A stretch of 64,000 nucleotides of DNA, taken from contig OZ004598.1 in NCBI GenBank assembly GCA_963924555.1, forward strand, positions 1,574,501 to 1,638,500, read 5' to 3'. Each line of letters begins with the position of its first letter. Positions within the stretch are counted from its first letter, which is position 1. Positions 35,330-47,455 of the stretch are shown here, in pieces. This stretch comes from Crambe crambe (taxonomy: Eukaryota > Porifera > Demospongiae > Poecilosclerida > Crambeidae). Under the pieces are notes generated by a model. It was not told where the DNA came from. It did no database searches and worked only from the letters and a program-made list of their open reading frames with translations. Made by a program: the position numbers and the translations under genes.

Positions 35330-37380
35330 ATCTTACCATCATGTAGCTACATTACTAGTCCAATCATATAATGAAGTGATGAAGCTAGCCAGTCCTTTTG
35401 AAGCAGCACCATCAACTCCACAGTGCTTTGTGGATGATCAAATTCCAGAAACACCTCATCATCAGATCATGTCCTTTCCATACCGCACAATAGGCAAGCA
35501 GAGATGCTCTTCTTGGTATCGAACCTATCCATGGATGCATTATCAAGAAGCAGTTATCTTTTACTGCCATGTAGCAGAAAGAAAATGTCTTCCAGTCACT
35601 CTGAAACTTTCTCAAAATCAGGTTTTTCAAACTGGAGCAATTGAACAAGCATGAAAAATGTGCATCACACTCTCAAGCTATTGCATTGGTTACAACTTCA
35701 TCAAAGATTGTTCCTCAAGAGTATCTTAACTACAGTACAGTTTCTTGGCAGACAAGGCATAGCACTGAGGGGACAATATTATAAAGCAGGAGAAGAATCC
35801 AGTGCTAGTGGTGAGCTTGATTCTAATTTTATTGAAGTTGAGATCAGAAGAAAATCCCTTGCTTCTTAAGTGGATGGAAAAGATGCGTGATAAGTTTATG
35901 AGTCCAGACTCCCAAAATGAAATCCTTAGCATCATGGCACATTGGATCCAATGAGAAATAACTGAAGAATTGTCTAGTAAATACTTCATCATAATGGTTG
36001 ATGAGACAACTAATACAGAGCAGATGGTATTTAGTCTAGGCTATGTAGATGACAACCTGGAAGTTCATGAGGAGTTCATCGGTTTATACAACCTAGACTC
36101 AACATCAGCTGACTTGATATTTGCTGCTATAAAGGATGTTTTTATTACTTATGAATCTAGCAATTGAAAACTGCCGTGGCCGATGCTACGATGGTGCCAG
36201 CAGTATGTCAAAATTATGGAAGCAGAACATTGGGCATTGTATACACACTGCTATGGCCATTCTTTGAATTTGGGAATTCAAGACTCAATCAAGTACATAA
36301 AAATTATGGAAGATACACTGGATACTACATACGAGATAACCAAACTCATCAAAAAATCTCCTAAAAGAGAAGTTATCTTCAAAAAATTCAAGGATGATAT
36401 TACAGCTGGACTCCTGGTATCCACACTTTATGTCCTACCCGATGGACTGTTCAGGCTGCAGTGAGGATTATAAGGAGTGCACCACCATAATCAAGTCAAG
36501 AGACTTTCATCAGCCAAGCCATTGCTAGAAGAATCAACTTTATGATAGATGGAAAAATAGAAAACATTGAATTTTTTTCTTTTTTTTTTTTCTCTCCAGT
36601 ACAAATTATTTTGTGAAATGATCTGACAAAAGTCAGACCATGGGAAGAGTTGATCGGCCATATTATGATATGGTCTTTAAATAGATACATTCCTACGTGC
36701 AATGGGATGTATTATGCCTATGATGTCAGACCAAAGTAAATCTTGATCAGACATTGGACCTTTTGACCCGGTAAATGGCCTATGGCAGACTGTTATAATC
36801 CTTACTGGGCGGCTTTAGCTTCCATTCCAGAAAATTATTCAGCACTACAGTTGACATGGGATAAAGCCAAGCAAGCAACAAAAGACACTGAAATGAGAGC
36901 TAGAATTACGGGGGTAGCTTCCCAAATGGAAAAATTTGATTACTTCTTCGGAATTTGAACTTGGACGAAAATGCCTTTCAATGGTTGCCGATATCTGCTT
37001 GTGAAGGTCAGACTATGGTCAAAAAAACTTTTCAGGCTCTTGAATCAGTACGGTCTGATCGAGATTTTGATCTCTTTTGGAAGTAAAGAACCACCTGTAT
37101 CTACTCCCATACTTTCACGCCGTAAAAAGGTTCCCAGAAGATTTGAAGTAGGTGAAGCTACTCCCGAGTATCCCACTACTGCTCAAGACCACTACAGAAG
37201 GCAATACTTTGAGGTATTTGATTTCATTATAACAGCAAAGGAGAGATTTCAGCAAAAACTAGAAGCTGTTTTAATAAAGAAAGATGTAAATGAAGTCATC
37301 TCAGAAGTCATTACATTTTATAGTAATGACCTTAATAAAGGGCGTCTTAAAACTCAACTAAACTCAGTTATGGTGTGAGA
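35330..37380 (+). pseudogene. Degenerate hAT transposase (TTF-finger/ZMYM1-like type)
   Basis: Plus-strand pieces in several frames keep the order of a hAT transposase with a TTF-type zinc finger. First comes SFPYRTIGKQRCSSWYRTYPW with a YPWMHYQEA segment (35464-35560). Next is SSKYFIIMVDETTNTEQMVF with LEVHEEFIGLYNLDST (35970-36150), the catalytic-core segment seen in ZMYM1-like proteins. NCRGRCYDGASSMS follows near 36166, and then the C-terminal FQALESVRSDRDFDLFW (about 37033) and YRRQYFEVFDF (about 37192). Many frameshifts and stops, plus a non-coding block at about 36480-36830, make it inactive. Terminal repeats were not resolved. Confidence 0.75.
36715..36790 (-). repeat. Dispersed spacer repeat inside the hAT relic
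   Basis: In reverse orientation this reads cagtctgccataggccattt followed by a ggtcaaaag stretch, matching 20463-20505 and 57320-57362 in the inter-unit spacers. Its presence inside a transposase relic shows that it is a mobile or dispersed repeat rather than only part of the segmental unit. Confidence 0.6.
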
Positions 37381-37399
37381 CCTCTTTATGAATATTGTA

Positions 37400-37664
37400 G
37401 TAACTACAATGGAACCTCATAAGGTCAGGACAAACATCTCAACAATGGAACCTCATAAGGTCAGGATAAACCTCTCAACAATGGAACCTCATAAGGTCAG
37501 GACAAACATCTCAACAATGGAACCTCATAAGGTCAGGATAAACCTCTCAACAATGGAACCTCATAAGGTCAGGATAAACCTCTCAACAATGGAACCTAAT
37601 AAGGTCAGGATAAACCTCTCAACAATGGAACCTCATAAGGTCAGGACAAACATCTCAACAATCT
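37400..37664 (+). repeat. 36-bp tandem repeat, seven copies
   Basis: Unit caatggaacctcataaggtc continuing aggataaacctctcaa, repeated about seven times with an alternation between ataaacctctc and acaaacatctc versions. It directly follows the hAT relic. The unit is a multiple of three, so it gives an open frame by chance; there is no sign of a gene. Confidence 0.9.
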
Positions 37665-37665
37665 A

Positions 37666-37805
37666 AAAGTTATAGCGCGATATTTTCGTGGATTTTGTAG
37701 TTTAATACACAAGAATAAGGGAAATTTATATGGTTCACACCAATATTTGCAAAACCACGAAAAATTTGAACCCACGAAAAAATTTTGCTATACGGTAATA
37801 TAGAC
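37666..37805. mobile_element. MITE-like element with TTTTCGTGG ends
   Basis: The left end reads agttatagcgcgatattttc then gtgg; the right end, reversed, reads taccgtatagcaaaattttt then tcgtgg. This gives imperfect inverted repeats around a short core of about 100 bp. No coding capacity. Called on structure alone. Confidence 0.45.
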
Positions 37806-38954
37806 TCTGAGGACAACCTCTACAAAGGTTGTGTCTATTTTGGAGGGTCCTCTAATATAGTGGCAAGGAGGGCTATCTATCCTCCTATTCTCCTTCTTTG
37901 GCTTCCAACCACTTTCTGTTTAAAATCTCTTCTTATACTCAGCCTATCTTAGCAATGCAGCTGAAAAATATGTGTGCTAATGGCAATACAGCCTTACTGC
38001 ATATAGACCATGCAGGTCTGCCTATTTACTCGTAGCTGTGACGATGTCTATCACTAACAGATGACTATGGAACTGGGAGTGAATTAGATTAAACATTGTC
38101 AATGTTGCAGCTTGCTACGTACACAACCCTTTACCAATCCAAGACAAGGAAACTAAGGGTTTGGTAATAAGGTATACATCTGACTGTTCTCAAGTCTGAA
38201 AATATGCCCAATGCTAGCTCAATACTTTATACAGAGGCTGTCAGCAGAGCTAAAAATAAGACATTCAATTTGGTTGGTCAAATGTTGTTATAAAGATTTG
38301 GTCAGACATCCAGTACCCTGAAATACTGACCCTTTCCAAGAAATGGAACAGTGACCATGGAGGGGTCAAAACACAGTACATTCAGTAACATGCTACAGAC
38401 CCATGTGTTGGCTGCTGGTACTGTACACACTCAGATGTGAGAAGACTCAAACCAGATCAGAAATTTCATTTCTAGAGCTATGTTGGTAATGGTCTTCACA
38501 CTCATAAGAGTATATTACAAACGTTTAAACATTATTAGAAGTGTGATGACCATTACCAACTAAAAATTGTAATGACCATTACTGACTGAGGAGTCAACAG
38601 ACACTTTTAGTAGTAAATCCAACATTGCTTTCTGCACAGGATAAACTGATTAGTAGAGGAGGTTGGACAAACATCATTACATTCTTACTCCTAAGCTGCT
38701 ATTAATTATGTCATATGTCACTTATGATGCATGTCCAAACCTCCTCAACTGAGCACAACACTGATTATTTGCACATCTTGCTACGATCACTCTATCCAAA
38801 GCTCTCTTGGTACATAACCACTCGAAAAACTTCCAGTAAGCAGTTCTTTTTCACTAGAGTGTTCAGAAAATCATAGCTATAAAGTGATAGCATCACCATG
38901 TATACTGGACACATCAACTGGATAAACAAGTTTCTGGTCACATTACATAATACC
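37806..38954. other. Non-genic flank and partial spacer
   Basis: No exon is supported. The stretch from about 38400 shares pieces with the other spacers (gtgatgaccattaccaac, gattagtagaggaggttgga, atgcatgtccaaacctcctc) but is shorter and more diverged. Confidence 0.45.
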
Positions 38955-39529
38955 AACCAGATCAGACACAGGGCCTAGGGGTGTTACAAAGGGTCTAGCT
39001 TAACATTTTAACGACTTGCTTATACGTGGATACAGTCAGTAGTCTCTCGACACTACCATACCTTAAAGATAAGATGATTTGTTTGTCGTCTTGATTACGT
39101 TTGCAATTTGACTTGCACTGATTCAGATAGCATGTGGAATATTAATAGCTAGTCGCCGCGCGCGCCAGACTCGTCTTCTGGATTAGCCGACCCTTTACCG
39201 ACATGGTCCCATTCAAAAAATATATATATATATACAGACATGTGAGGAAATAAAAACAATGGACCCTGGTAATGATAGTCAGTGGATGTGTAGTTCCTCT
39301 TGAAGTGAGCAATAGAGTGTTAGAGATCATGACAAAGATAATCATTATAGGAAATTACACCCTCCACTGCACTGTAATGTTCTCTGCCACCTCTAGACAT
39401 GGTAGCTAGGTTCCAGTTTCTTCCATCCACCACTCCAGAAGGAACTTGGTTCTGAGTGTCTATAGGGATGGATCACATACCAATTAACAATGTCATCAAA
39501 CTGTTGAGAATGTACAATACAACCTCACC

Positions 39530-40420
39530 TTTTAGACTCTTGCTGGACTCGGTCCTGTCTCTTTAGGATTTGCCAATTCAACCATTGCCTGCATAATAAA
39601 TAGAAATTCCAAAGAGAATGGTGTGATCAAACCTTTGGACTTCTAAAAAAAAGTTCACATGCATACCTTGGCAGTAGCAATTCTGGAGCATAATCTTGAC
39701 AGGCACTCGACACAGATTGTGCCACCATCATCACCACTGACATCAGACTTGACAAAACCATGATGATGATAAGTAGTGGGGTGCTCCAAGAAGAACTTCA
39801 CCAGGTCATAGGGTGAGGGAAGATGCTAGGACTGAATCAAAAGGGAGAGAATTCAATCTTTTGGTCAGTACAGACAAAATGGACTCCAACCTGCTGACAT
39901 AAACAATTCATCTCCCCAACTATAAACACACTACTAGTTTTCCTACTCACCATAACTTGAGGGGAAAGTCAGTACTTGGCTCCCTCACTTCCTCAAAGAT
40001 AGACCCTTGGAACCCTGCCATAGTCATACAGAGAGAAGAACCAAAGGAGGTTCCATTCCACAATTAAAGAGTTGAGAATTCTTATGGACAGGAAAGAATG
40101 TAATTGAATATTACACACCTCCAACACTTCTTGTCTAAAAAATTACCATGTTATGCACACACCAAATTTAAAGGTCAAAGGAGATGAGATGTCAGTGGGT
40201 TGTTTACTGTTTATGCAGCTGGAGACCATCTCTTAGCCAATGTACTTGACCTCCTCAGACATCCTGTAGAGAAAAGTATTCTTCAATGCATCACTAGTTT
40301 CAGGTAAGTCACCTCTTTCCATCATGACTCCCTCACTATCCCCTAATATTGGCCATTGGAAGAACCTGCCACATTGCACTGTGTAGTTCCCTCCACCAGT
40401 CACAGCTGCATCTCCAGAGA
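39530..40420 (-). other. Terminal exons of an unassigned gene fragment
   Basis: Two adjoining minus-strand exons look genuine. The first, about 39830-39668, begins after a tcctag acceptor with HLPSPYDLVKFFLEHPTT, continues TICVECLSRLCSRIATAK and ends at AAG/gtatgc. The second, about 39588-39532, follows atgcag and reads AMVELANPKETGPSPARV then stop. They join in phase 0. I do not recognise the family. Position downstream of TRAPPC8-like exons suggests the 3' end of that gene, but no residue match supports it. Upstream, about 40020-39950 resembles the exon ending at a tatg/gtgagt donor in other units. Confidence 0.4.
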
Positions 40421-40424
40421 ATTA

Positions 40425-43400
40425 GATGCATAACTGGAAGAAGAAAAACATGTGTGACACACTTTCAATGATTGCAGGTTTCTACTTACTTTGCATCATC
40501 AGATATGACATTATTTGGTCCATTTATTTCCTCAAGCACTTCCTATACACTTGACCTGCCAGAACAAAATCCTATATAAAGGTCACTGGATATGAGGAGA
40601 CAACCCTTAACTCTATGTCCAACTATGTAATTCACCATAAGACCATAACTCAATCACCAGATCAACCTCAGACATCCTGTTCAGACTCCACTTCCCATGA
40701 TCTTCAACACACCATTAGTTCTCCTACTCACCATAATTTGAGGTAGACTTGCAGAATGTGATAGTGAGGTTGCTCATGGAAGTTCTCCTTTCTCTGTGTA
40801 GTAACTGACCTGCTTTACAGTTGATAAGTGGTACACATTGCTGGCAGTTCTGGAGTTATATAGCTAATTCCCAGCAACCATGTGGTTAAGAGCACCCTTA
40901 AAACAGCTGTTTCAAACATTGGATTAATAGCTGCATCATGTCATGGTTGAAGACTTACTTAGTCCAGAAGAAGAGCTAGTGCCATCAAATGGGAGAAGTG
41001 CGCCTCCCCCAGACACACTCACTCAGTCAAGATAACGTACTTTAGCTCCGTGCTCAGATGGTTGGGTCACTCGTAGAGCTAGTCTGGTACCTAAGAAGCT
41101 ATCACGGATTAGTACCTCATCTCAGTCTCAGGAAATAATGCACACCACCATGCGCAGTACCAGCCAGCCCCACCCTTCGAACTCAATACGCATGCGTAAA
41201 AGGGACGATAACAAATTGTGATCGTTAATAGTTATGAGGTGCATTCTAGTCCTGATAGTCTGACATCATCCTCATCCTGCGGATTTCAATCAACTGACAG
41301 GATCCAGTACAGTAGTGATTCCAGGAATGGGAATCAGAATCATCCATAAACCAGCTCTCCACAGGAACTCCTACATAAACACATGACATATTATCGTATC
41401 ATCATTGAAATAATGTGGAAAGAAGTGTTCTCTCCTGACCCTATGCAGGAGAATGTGCATGGGGTAGCTATAACTGACACTGCCACCACTTGCATCAGAG
41501 AACCTGGTGGTAGTGCAATCATAAATGAATGCTACAATATAATTGCCATAGGAGAGGTCAAAGTGCAAAGATATACACCCACAGGTATTGTGATGCAATG
41601 TACCACATGATGTAATACATCAATGCTATACCCACAACTACATGTTTGTTTATCAACAGTGAGAGGAGGGCTGAGAACCTAGACCCCATTGAGCACTATA
41701 AACACAAGTGGTCACCACATAGTTTATCAACAAAAAAATTACTACACACCCTTTTTCAGATATCTTCATAGAGAAAGCTGTCTTTATCTTGATGCTTTGT
41801 ACAACATCCGTGACCCTTTCTCTTAATGCTTTGTATGACCTGCTTATGACCGAGTGGTTTTGTAGGACCTACACACTGAGAGGAAACTTTGTTTTGAAAC
41901 TGGTGCCAAATTTTGGTGACGGTTATGGAATTATCAAAGTTATATTATTACCACCATCTGTTGCCTTCACTCAACCCACACTCACCACATACACACTGCA
42001 CCACATTGATTGGGTAAAGGGTACACATACAACTGGAACATATCAGCACGTACATGTAGTCATTCAGGTAAGACACCATTACCAGGTTTATTGAAATAAA
42101 TAAGGGAGGGAGGTTGAGGGACCACAGTCCTTCCTTGACACACATGCACACTCTATGTACCTGTTCATTTGAATGAGTGTTCTCTGTCAGGTTGATATAT
42201 TATTTCTCGAGGGCATGGATTTGGAAACTAGTCGAAACTTTATCCTCTAAAAAAGTTCATTTCAGATTCTTGTAGAGTTGGAGGCTGTGGAATTAAGTGC
42301 AGAAGACATGATTACATAATAGACTTGATTATTAATGAATTGCCCCATGCTTTACAAATGGGAGTATTTGAGGATAACTATGCTCTCAGTCATTCAAAAT
42401 GATAGCTATTGGTCAAGCAGCTTTGACTGAAGTGATGTGTACAGCCTCAAGGTAAAGGAGGTTAGGAATGAGGGAGGACTACAGACACATGGACTCTACC
42501 TCTCTGAGTGCAGACATGGATTGGGGCAGGGGAACAGTGATGGTGTGGTGACCATAAGAGAAGGTGTGATCCAGTAGGAACCAGTGCTCATATAAAGGTC
42601 ATTGGAATGATGTTATGTTTACACAACAGGAGATTGACAGTCCTTATCTCTCCAGACTCAATTACCAACCTCACACACAATCTCAAACATCCTGTTGACA
42701 TGTTCCTGAACTAAAAACACACTACTAGTTTTCCTACTCACCATAACTTGAGGGGAAAGTCAGTACTTGGCTCCCTCACTTCTACAAAGATAGACCCTTG
42801 GAACCCTGTCATAGTTCCACTTCATCCATACAGAGAGAAGAACCAAAGGAGGTTCAATTCCATTCTACAATTAAAGAATTCTAATGGACAGGAAAAATGT
42901 CATTGCACACCTTCAACACTTCCTGTTTACATTACTAGTGTTTTGGCCCATTAAAAGACATGAAATGTTAACGGATGTCGGACCTATGAAATCACCCATG
43001 AAAGTTTTTTCATCGAGAAAAACACTGCTAAGAAAACCATGTGAAAATTTTTTCTCATATGAAAATACAGCATGGCCATTTAGGCTCATATGAAATTAGG
43101 TGGCCATGAAAAGAACATGAAAATGACATGGTAATTCATTGCCTTTTCATTCCTTTTTCACATACACCCGTGCTATGAAATATTGACATTTCATGGGGTA
43201 CAACACATGAAAAGTCAAGCAAAAAACCTTAGATTTTCATGAGTTCTCATGAGTTCCAAACTAGTAGTGAATAGTTCCACCATGGGAGACTGTCTTAGTT
43301 AGTAATTTAGTGTACAAGAGAAGGATGGCTCTTACCCCTTCACTCTGTTCCGGCTATCCGGGGGGGGGGGGGGGGGGGGGAAGAGGAGCCAGCTATGAAG

Positions 43401-46400
43401 AGAGGTAAGGTGGCATTTAGATGAGATCACAGGATATACTCAGATGGAACTGTGATCCAAAGGAACATCAGAGTGTGTTCAAGGTCACCCACAAATAATT
43501 GTCCCTCTGCACAAGAGTAAGATAGGTCAATTATGCACACACCAAATTTAAAGGTCAAAGGAGATGAGATGTCAGTGGGTTATTTACTGTTTATGTAGTT
43601 GGAGACTGATAGTCTTGACCACTGTCTGCCAAATGTAAGATATGAAAACCTCAGACATCATGTAGTTCTTCATGCATTGGCTGACTGGAAGTCCTTCTTG
43701 ACTTGGTGATAGCTCTGAAAGGCAAGGTCATAGCTCTGCAGCAGGAAAGCAATGTCTGCTAGAGAATTAGATGCATAACTGGAAGAAGAAAAACATAATG
43801 TGTGACGCACTTTCAATGATTACAGGTTTCTACTTACTTGACATCATCAGATATGACATTATTTGGTCCATTTATTTCCTCAAGCTCTTTTGACCTGCCA
43901 GAACTATAAAGGTCACTGGATATGAGGAGATGACCCTTATCTCCATGTCTAACTATGTAATTCACCATAAGACCATAACTCAATCACCAGATCAACCTCA
44001 GACAGACTCAACTTACCATGATCTTCAACACACTATACTCACCATAATTTGAGGTAGACTTGCAGAATGTGATAGTGAGGTTGCTCATGGAAGTTCTCCT
44101 TTCTCTGTGTAGTAACTGACCTGCTTTACAGTTGATAAGTGGTACACATTGCTGGCAGTTCTGGAGTTATATAGCTACTTCCCAGCAACCATGTGGTTAA
44201 GAGCACCCTTAAAACAGCTGTTTCAAACATTGGATTAGCTGCATCATGTCATGGTTGAAGACTTACTTAGTCCAGAAAAAGAGCTAGTGCCAGCAAAAAG
44301 GAGAAGTGCATGCGCCTCCCCCAGACACACTCACTCAGTCAAGATAACGTACTTTAGCTCCGTGATCAGATGGTTGGATCACTCGAAGAGCTAGTCTGGT
44401 ACCTAAGAAGCTATCACGGATACACGAGCTTTCAGCTATTAGTACCTCATCTCAGTCTCAAGAAATAATGCACACCACCATGCGCAGTACCAGCCAGCCC
44501 CACCCTTCTAACTCAATACGCATGCGTAAAAGGGACCATTGCAAATACAGAACAAATTATGCTCGTTAATAGTTATGAGGTGCATTCTAGTCCTGATAGT
44601 CTGACATCATCCTCATCCTGGGATTTCAATCAACTGACAGAATCCAGTACATGGTAGCGATTCCAGGAATGGGAATCAGAATCATCCAGTATGGGTTGCA
44701 GCAGTGATTCCAGGAATGGGAATCAGAATCATCCATGAACCAGCTCTCCACTGAAACTCCTACATAAACACATGACATATCCTCATCATTGAAATAATGC
44801 GCAAAGAAGTGATCTCTCCTGACCCTATGAACATGTATGGGGTAGCTATAACTGACACTGCCACCACTTGCATCAGAGAACCTAGTGCAATCATAAATGA
44901 ATGCTACAATATAATTGCCATAGGAGGATGAAGAGGTCAAAGTGCAAAAGTATCCACCCACAGGTATTGTGATGCAATGTACCACATGATGTAATACATC
45001 AATGCTATGCCCACAACTACATGTTTGTTTATCAACAGTGAGAGGAGGGCTGAGAACCTAGACCCCATTGAGCACTATAAACACAAGTGGTCACCGCATA
45101 GTTTATCAACAAAAAAATTAAATTATGATGCTACACACCCTTTTTCAGATAACAGCTCTAATGAAATCTTCATAGAGAAAGCTCTTTATCTTGATGCTTT
45201 GTACAACATCCATGACCCTTTCTCTTGACGCTTTGTACGACCTGCTTATGATTGAGTGGTTTTGTAGGACCTACACTGAGAGGAAACTTCGTTTTGAAAC
45301 TGGTGCCAAATTTTGGTGACGGTTATGGAATTATCAAAGTTATAATTACCACCCTCTGTTGCCTTCAGTCAACCCACACTCGCCACATACACACTGCACC
45401 ACATTGATTGGGTAAAGGGTACACATACCATATAGGAACGAACATATCAGCACATGTAGTCATTCACCATTACCAGGTTTATTGAAATAAGGGAGGGAGG
45501 TTGAGGGACCACAGTCCTTCCTTGACACACATGCACACTCTATGTACCTGTTCATTTGAATGAGTGACCTCGTCAGGTTGATATTATTTCTCGAGGGCAT
45601 GGATTTGGAAACTAGTCGAAACTCCATCCCAAAGAAAAGTTCATTTTCAGATTCTTGTAGAGTTGGAGGCTGTGGAATTAAGTGAGGAAGACACGATTAC
45701 ATAATAGACTTGATTATTAATGAATTGCCCCATGCTTTACAAATGGGAGTATTTGAGGATAACTATGCTCTCAGTCATTCAAAATGATAGCTATTGGTCA
45801 AGCAGCTTTGACTGAGGTGGTGATGTGTACAGCCTCAAGGTAAAGGAGGTTAGGAATGAGGGAGGACTACAGACACATGGACTCTACCTCTCTGAGTGCA
45901 GACATGGATTGGGGCAGGGGAACAGTGATGGTGTGGTGAGAAGAAGGTGTGTGATCCAGTAGGAACCAGTGCTCATATAAAGGTCATTGGAATGATGTTA
46001 TGTTTACACAACAGGAGATTGACAGTCTCAAGACTCCATTACCAACCTCAAACATCCTGTTGACATGAACAATTCCTCTCCTGAACTAAAAACAGGCTAC
46101 TAGTTTTCCTACTCACCATAACTTGAGGGGAAAGTCAGTACTTGGCTCCCTCACTTCCCCAAAGATAGACCCTTGGAACCCTGCCATAGTTCCACTTCAT
46201 CCATACAGAGAGAAGAATCAAAGGAGGTTCCATTCCATTCCACAATTAAAGAATTCTAATGGCAGGAAAAATGTCATTGCACACCTTCAACACTTCTTGT
46301 CTACATAGTAACAATACATTACTAGTTTTTTGGCTCATTAAAAAGACATGAAATGTTAACGGACGTCGGACCTATGAAATCACCCATGAAAATTTTTTCA

Positions 46401-47455
46401 TGGAGAAAAACACTGCTAAGAAAACCATGTGAAATTTTTTCTCATATGAAAATAGCATGGCCATTTAGGCTCATACGAAATTGAAAATATGAAAATGACA
46501 TGGTAATTTTCATTCCTTTTTCACATACACTCGTGCTATGAAATATTGACGTTTCATGGGGTACAACACATGAAAAGTCAAGCAAAATATCTTAGATTTT
46601 CATGAGTTCTCATGAGTTCCAAACTAGTAGTGAATAGTTCCACCATGGGAGACTGTCTTAGTTAGTAATTTAGTGTACAAGAGAAGGATGGCTCTTACCC
46701 CTTCACTCTGTTCCGGCTATCCGGGGGGGGGGGGGGGGGAAGAGGAGCCAGCTATGAAGAGAGGTAAGTGTGGCATTTAGATGAGATCACAGGATATACT
46801 CAGATGGAACTGTGATCCAAAGGAACATCAGAGTGTGTTCAAGGTCACCCACAAATAATTGTCCCTCTGCACAAGAGTAAGATAGGTCAATTATCCACAC
46901 ACCAAATTTAAAGGTCAAAGGAGATGAGATGTCAGTGGGTTATTTACTGTTTATGTAGTTGGAGACTGATAGTCTTGACCACTGTCTGCCAAATGTAAGA
47001 TATGAAAACCTCAGACATCATGTAGTTCTTCATGCATTGGCTGACTGGAAGTCCTTCTTGACTTGGTGATTGCTCTGAAAGGCAAGGTCATAGCTCTGCA
47101 GCAGGAAAGCAATGTCTGCTAGAGAATTAGATGCATAACTGGAAGAAGAAAAACATAATGTGTGACACACTTTCAATGATTGCAGGTTTCTACTTACTTT
47201 ACATCATCAGATATGACATTATTTGGTCCATTTATTTCCTCAAGCACTTCCTATACATTTGACCTGCCAGAACAAAATCCTATATAAAGGTCACTGGATA
47301 TGAGGAGACAACCCTTATCTCCATGTCTAACTATGTAATTCACCATAAGACCATAACTCAATCACCATATCAACCTCAGACATCCTGTTCAGACTCAACT
47401 TCCCATGATCTTCAACACACTATTAGTTCTCCTATACTCACCATAATTTGAGGTA
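40425..47455. repeat. 3.35-kb internal tandem duplication
   Basis: The motif gaattagatgcataactgga recurs at 40418, 43762 and 47124, and everything between repeats in order. Shared landmarks are ccagccagccccacccttc (41160 and 44493), gtttatcaacagtgagagga (41648 and 45028), catggatttggaaactagtc (42213 and 45598) and the poly-G run (43361 and 46723). The result is two full copies plus a partial third that diverges near 47455. The content is TRAPPC8-like debris, such as a DEVEL exon with a premature stop at about 42805 (TGA for TGG). No intact gene lies inside. Confidence 0.85.

Noticed and set aside
37388-37666. 92-codon frame with repeated MEPHKVR
   Set aside because: A 36-bp tandem repeat following a dead transposon; open only because 36 is divisible by three.
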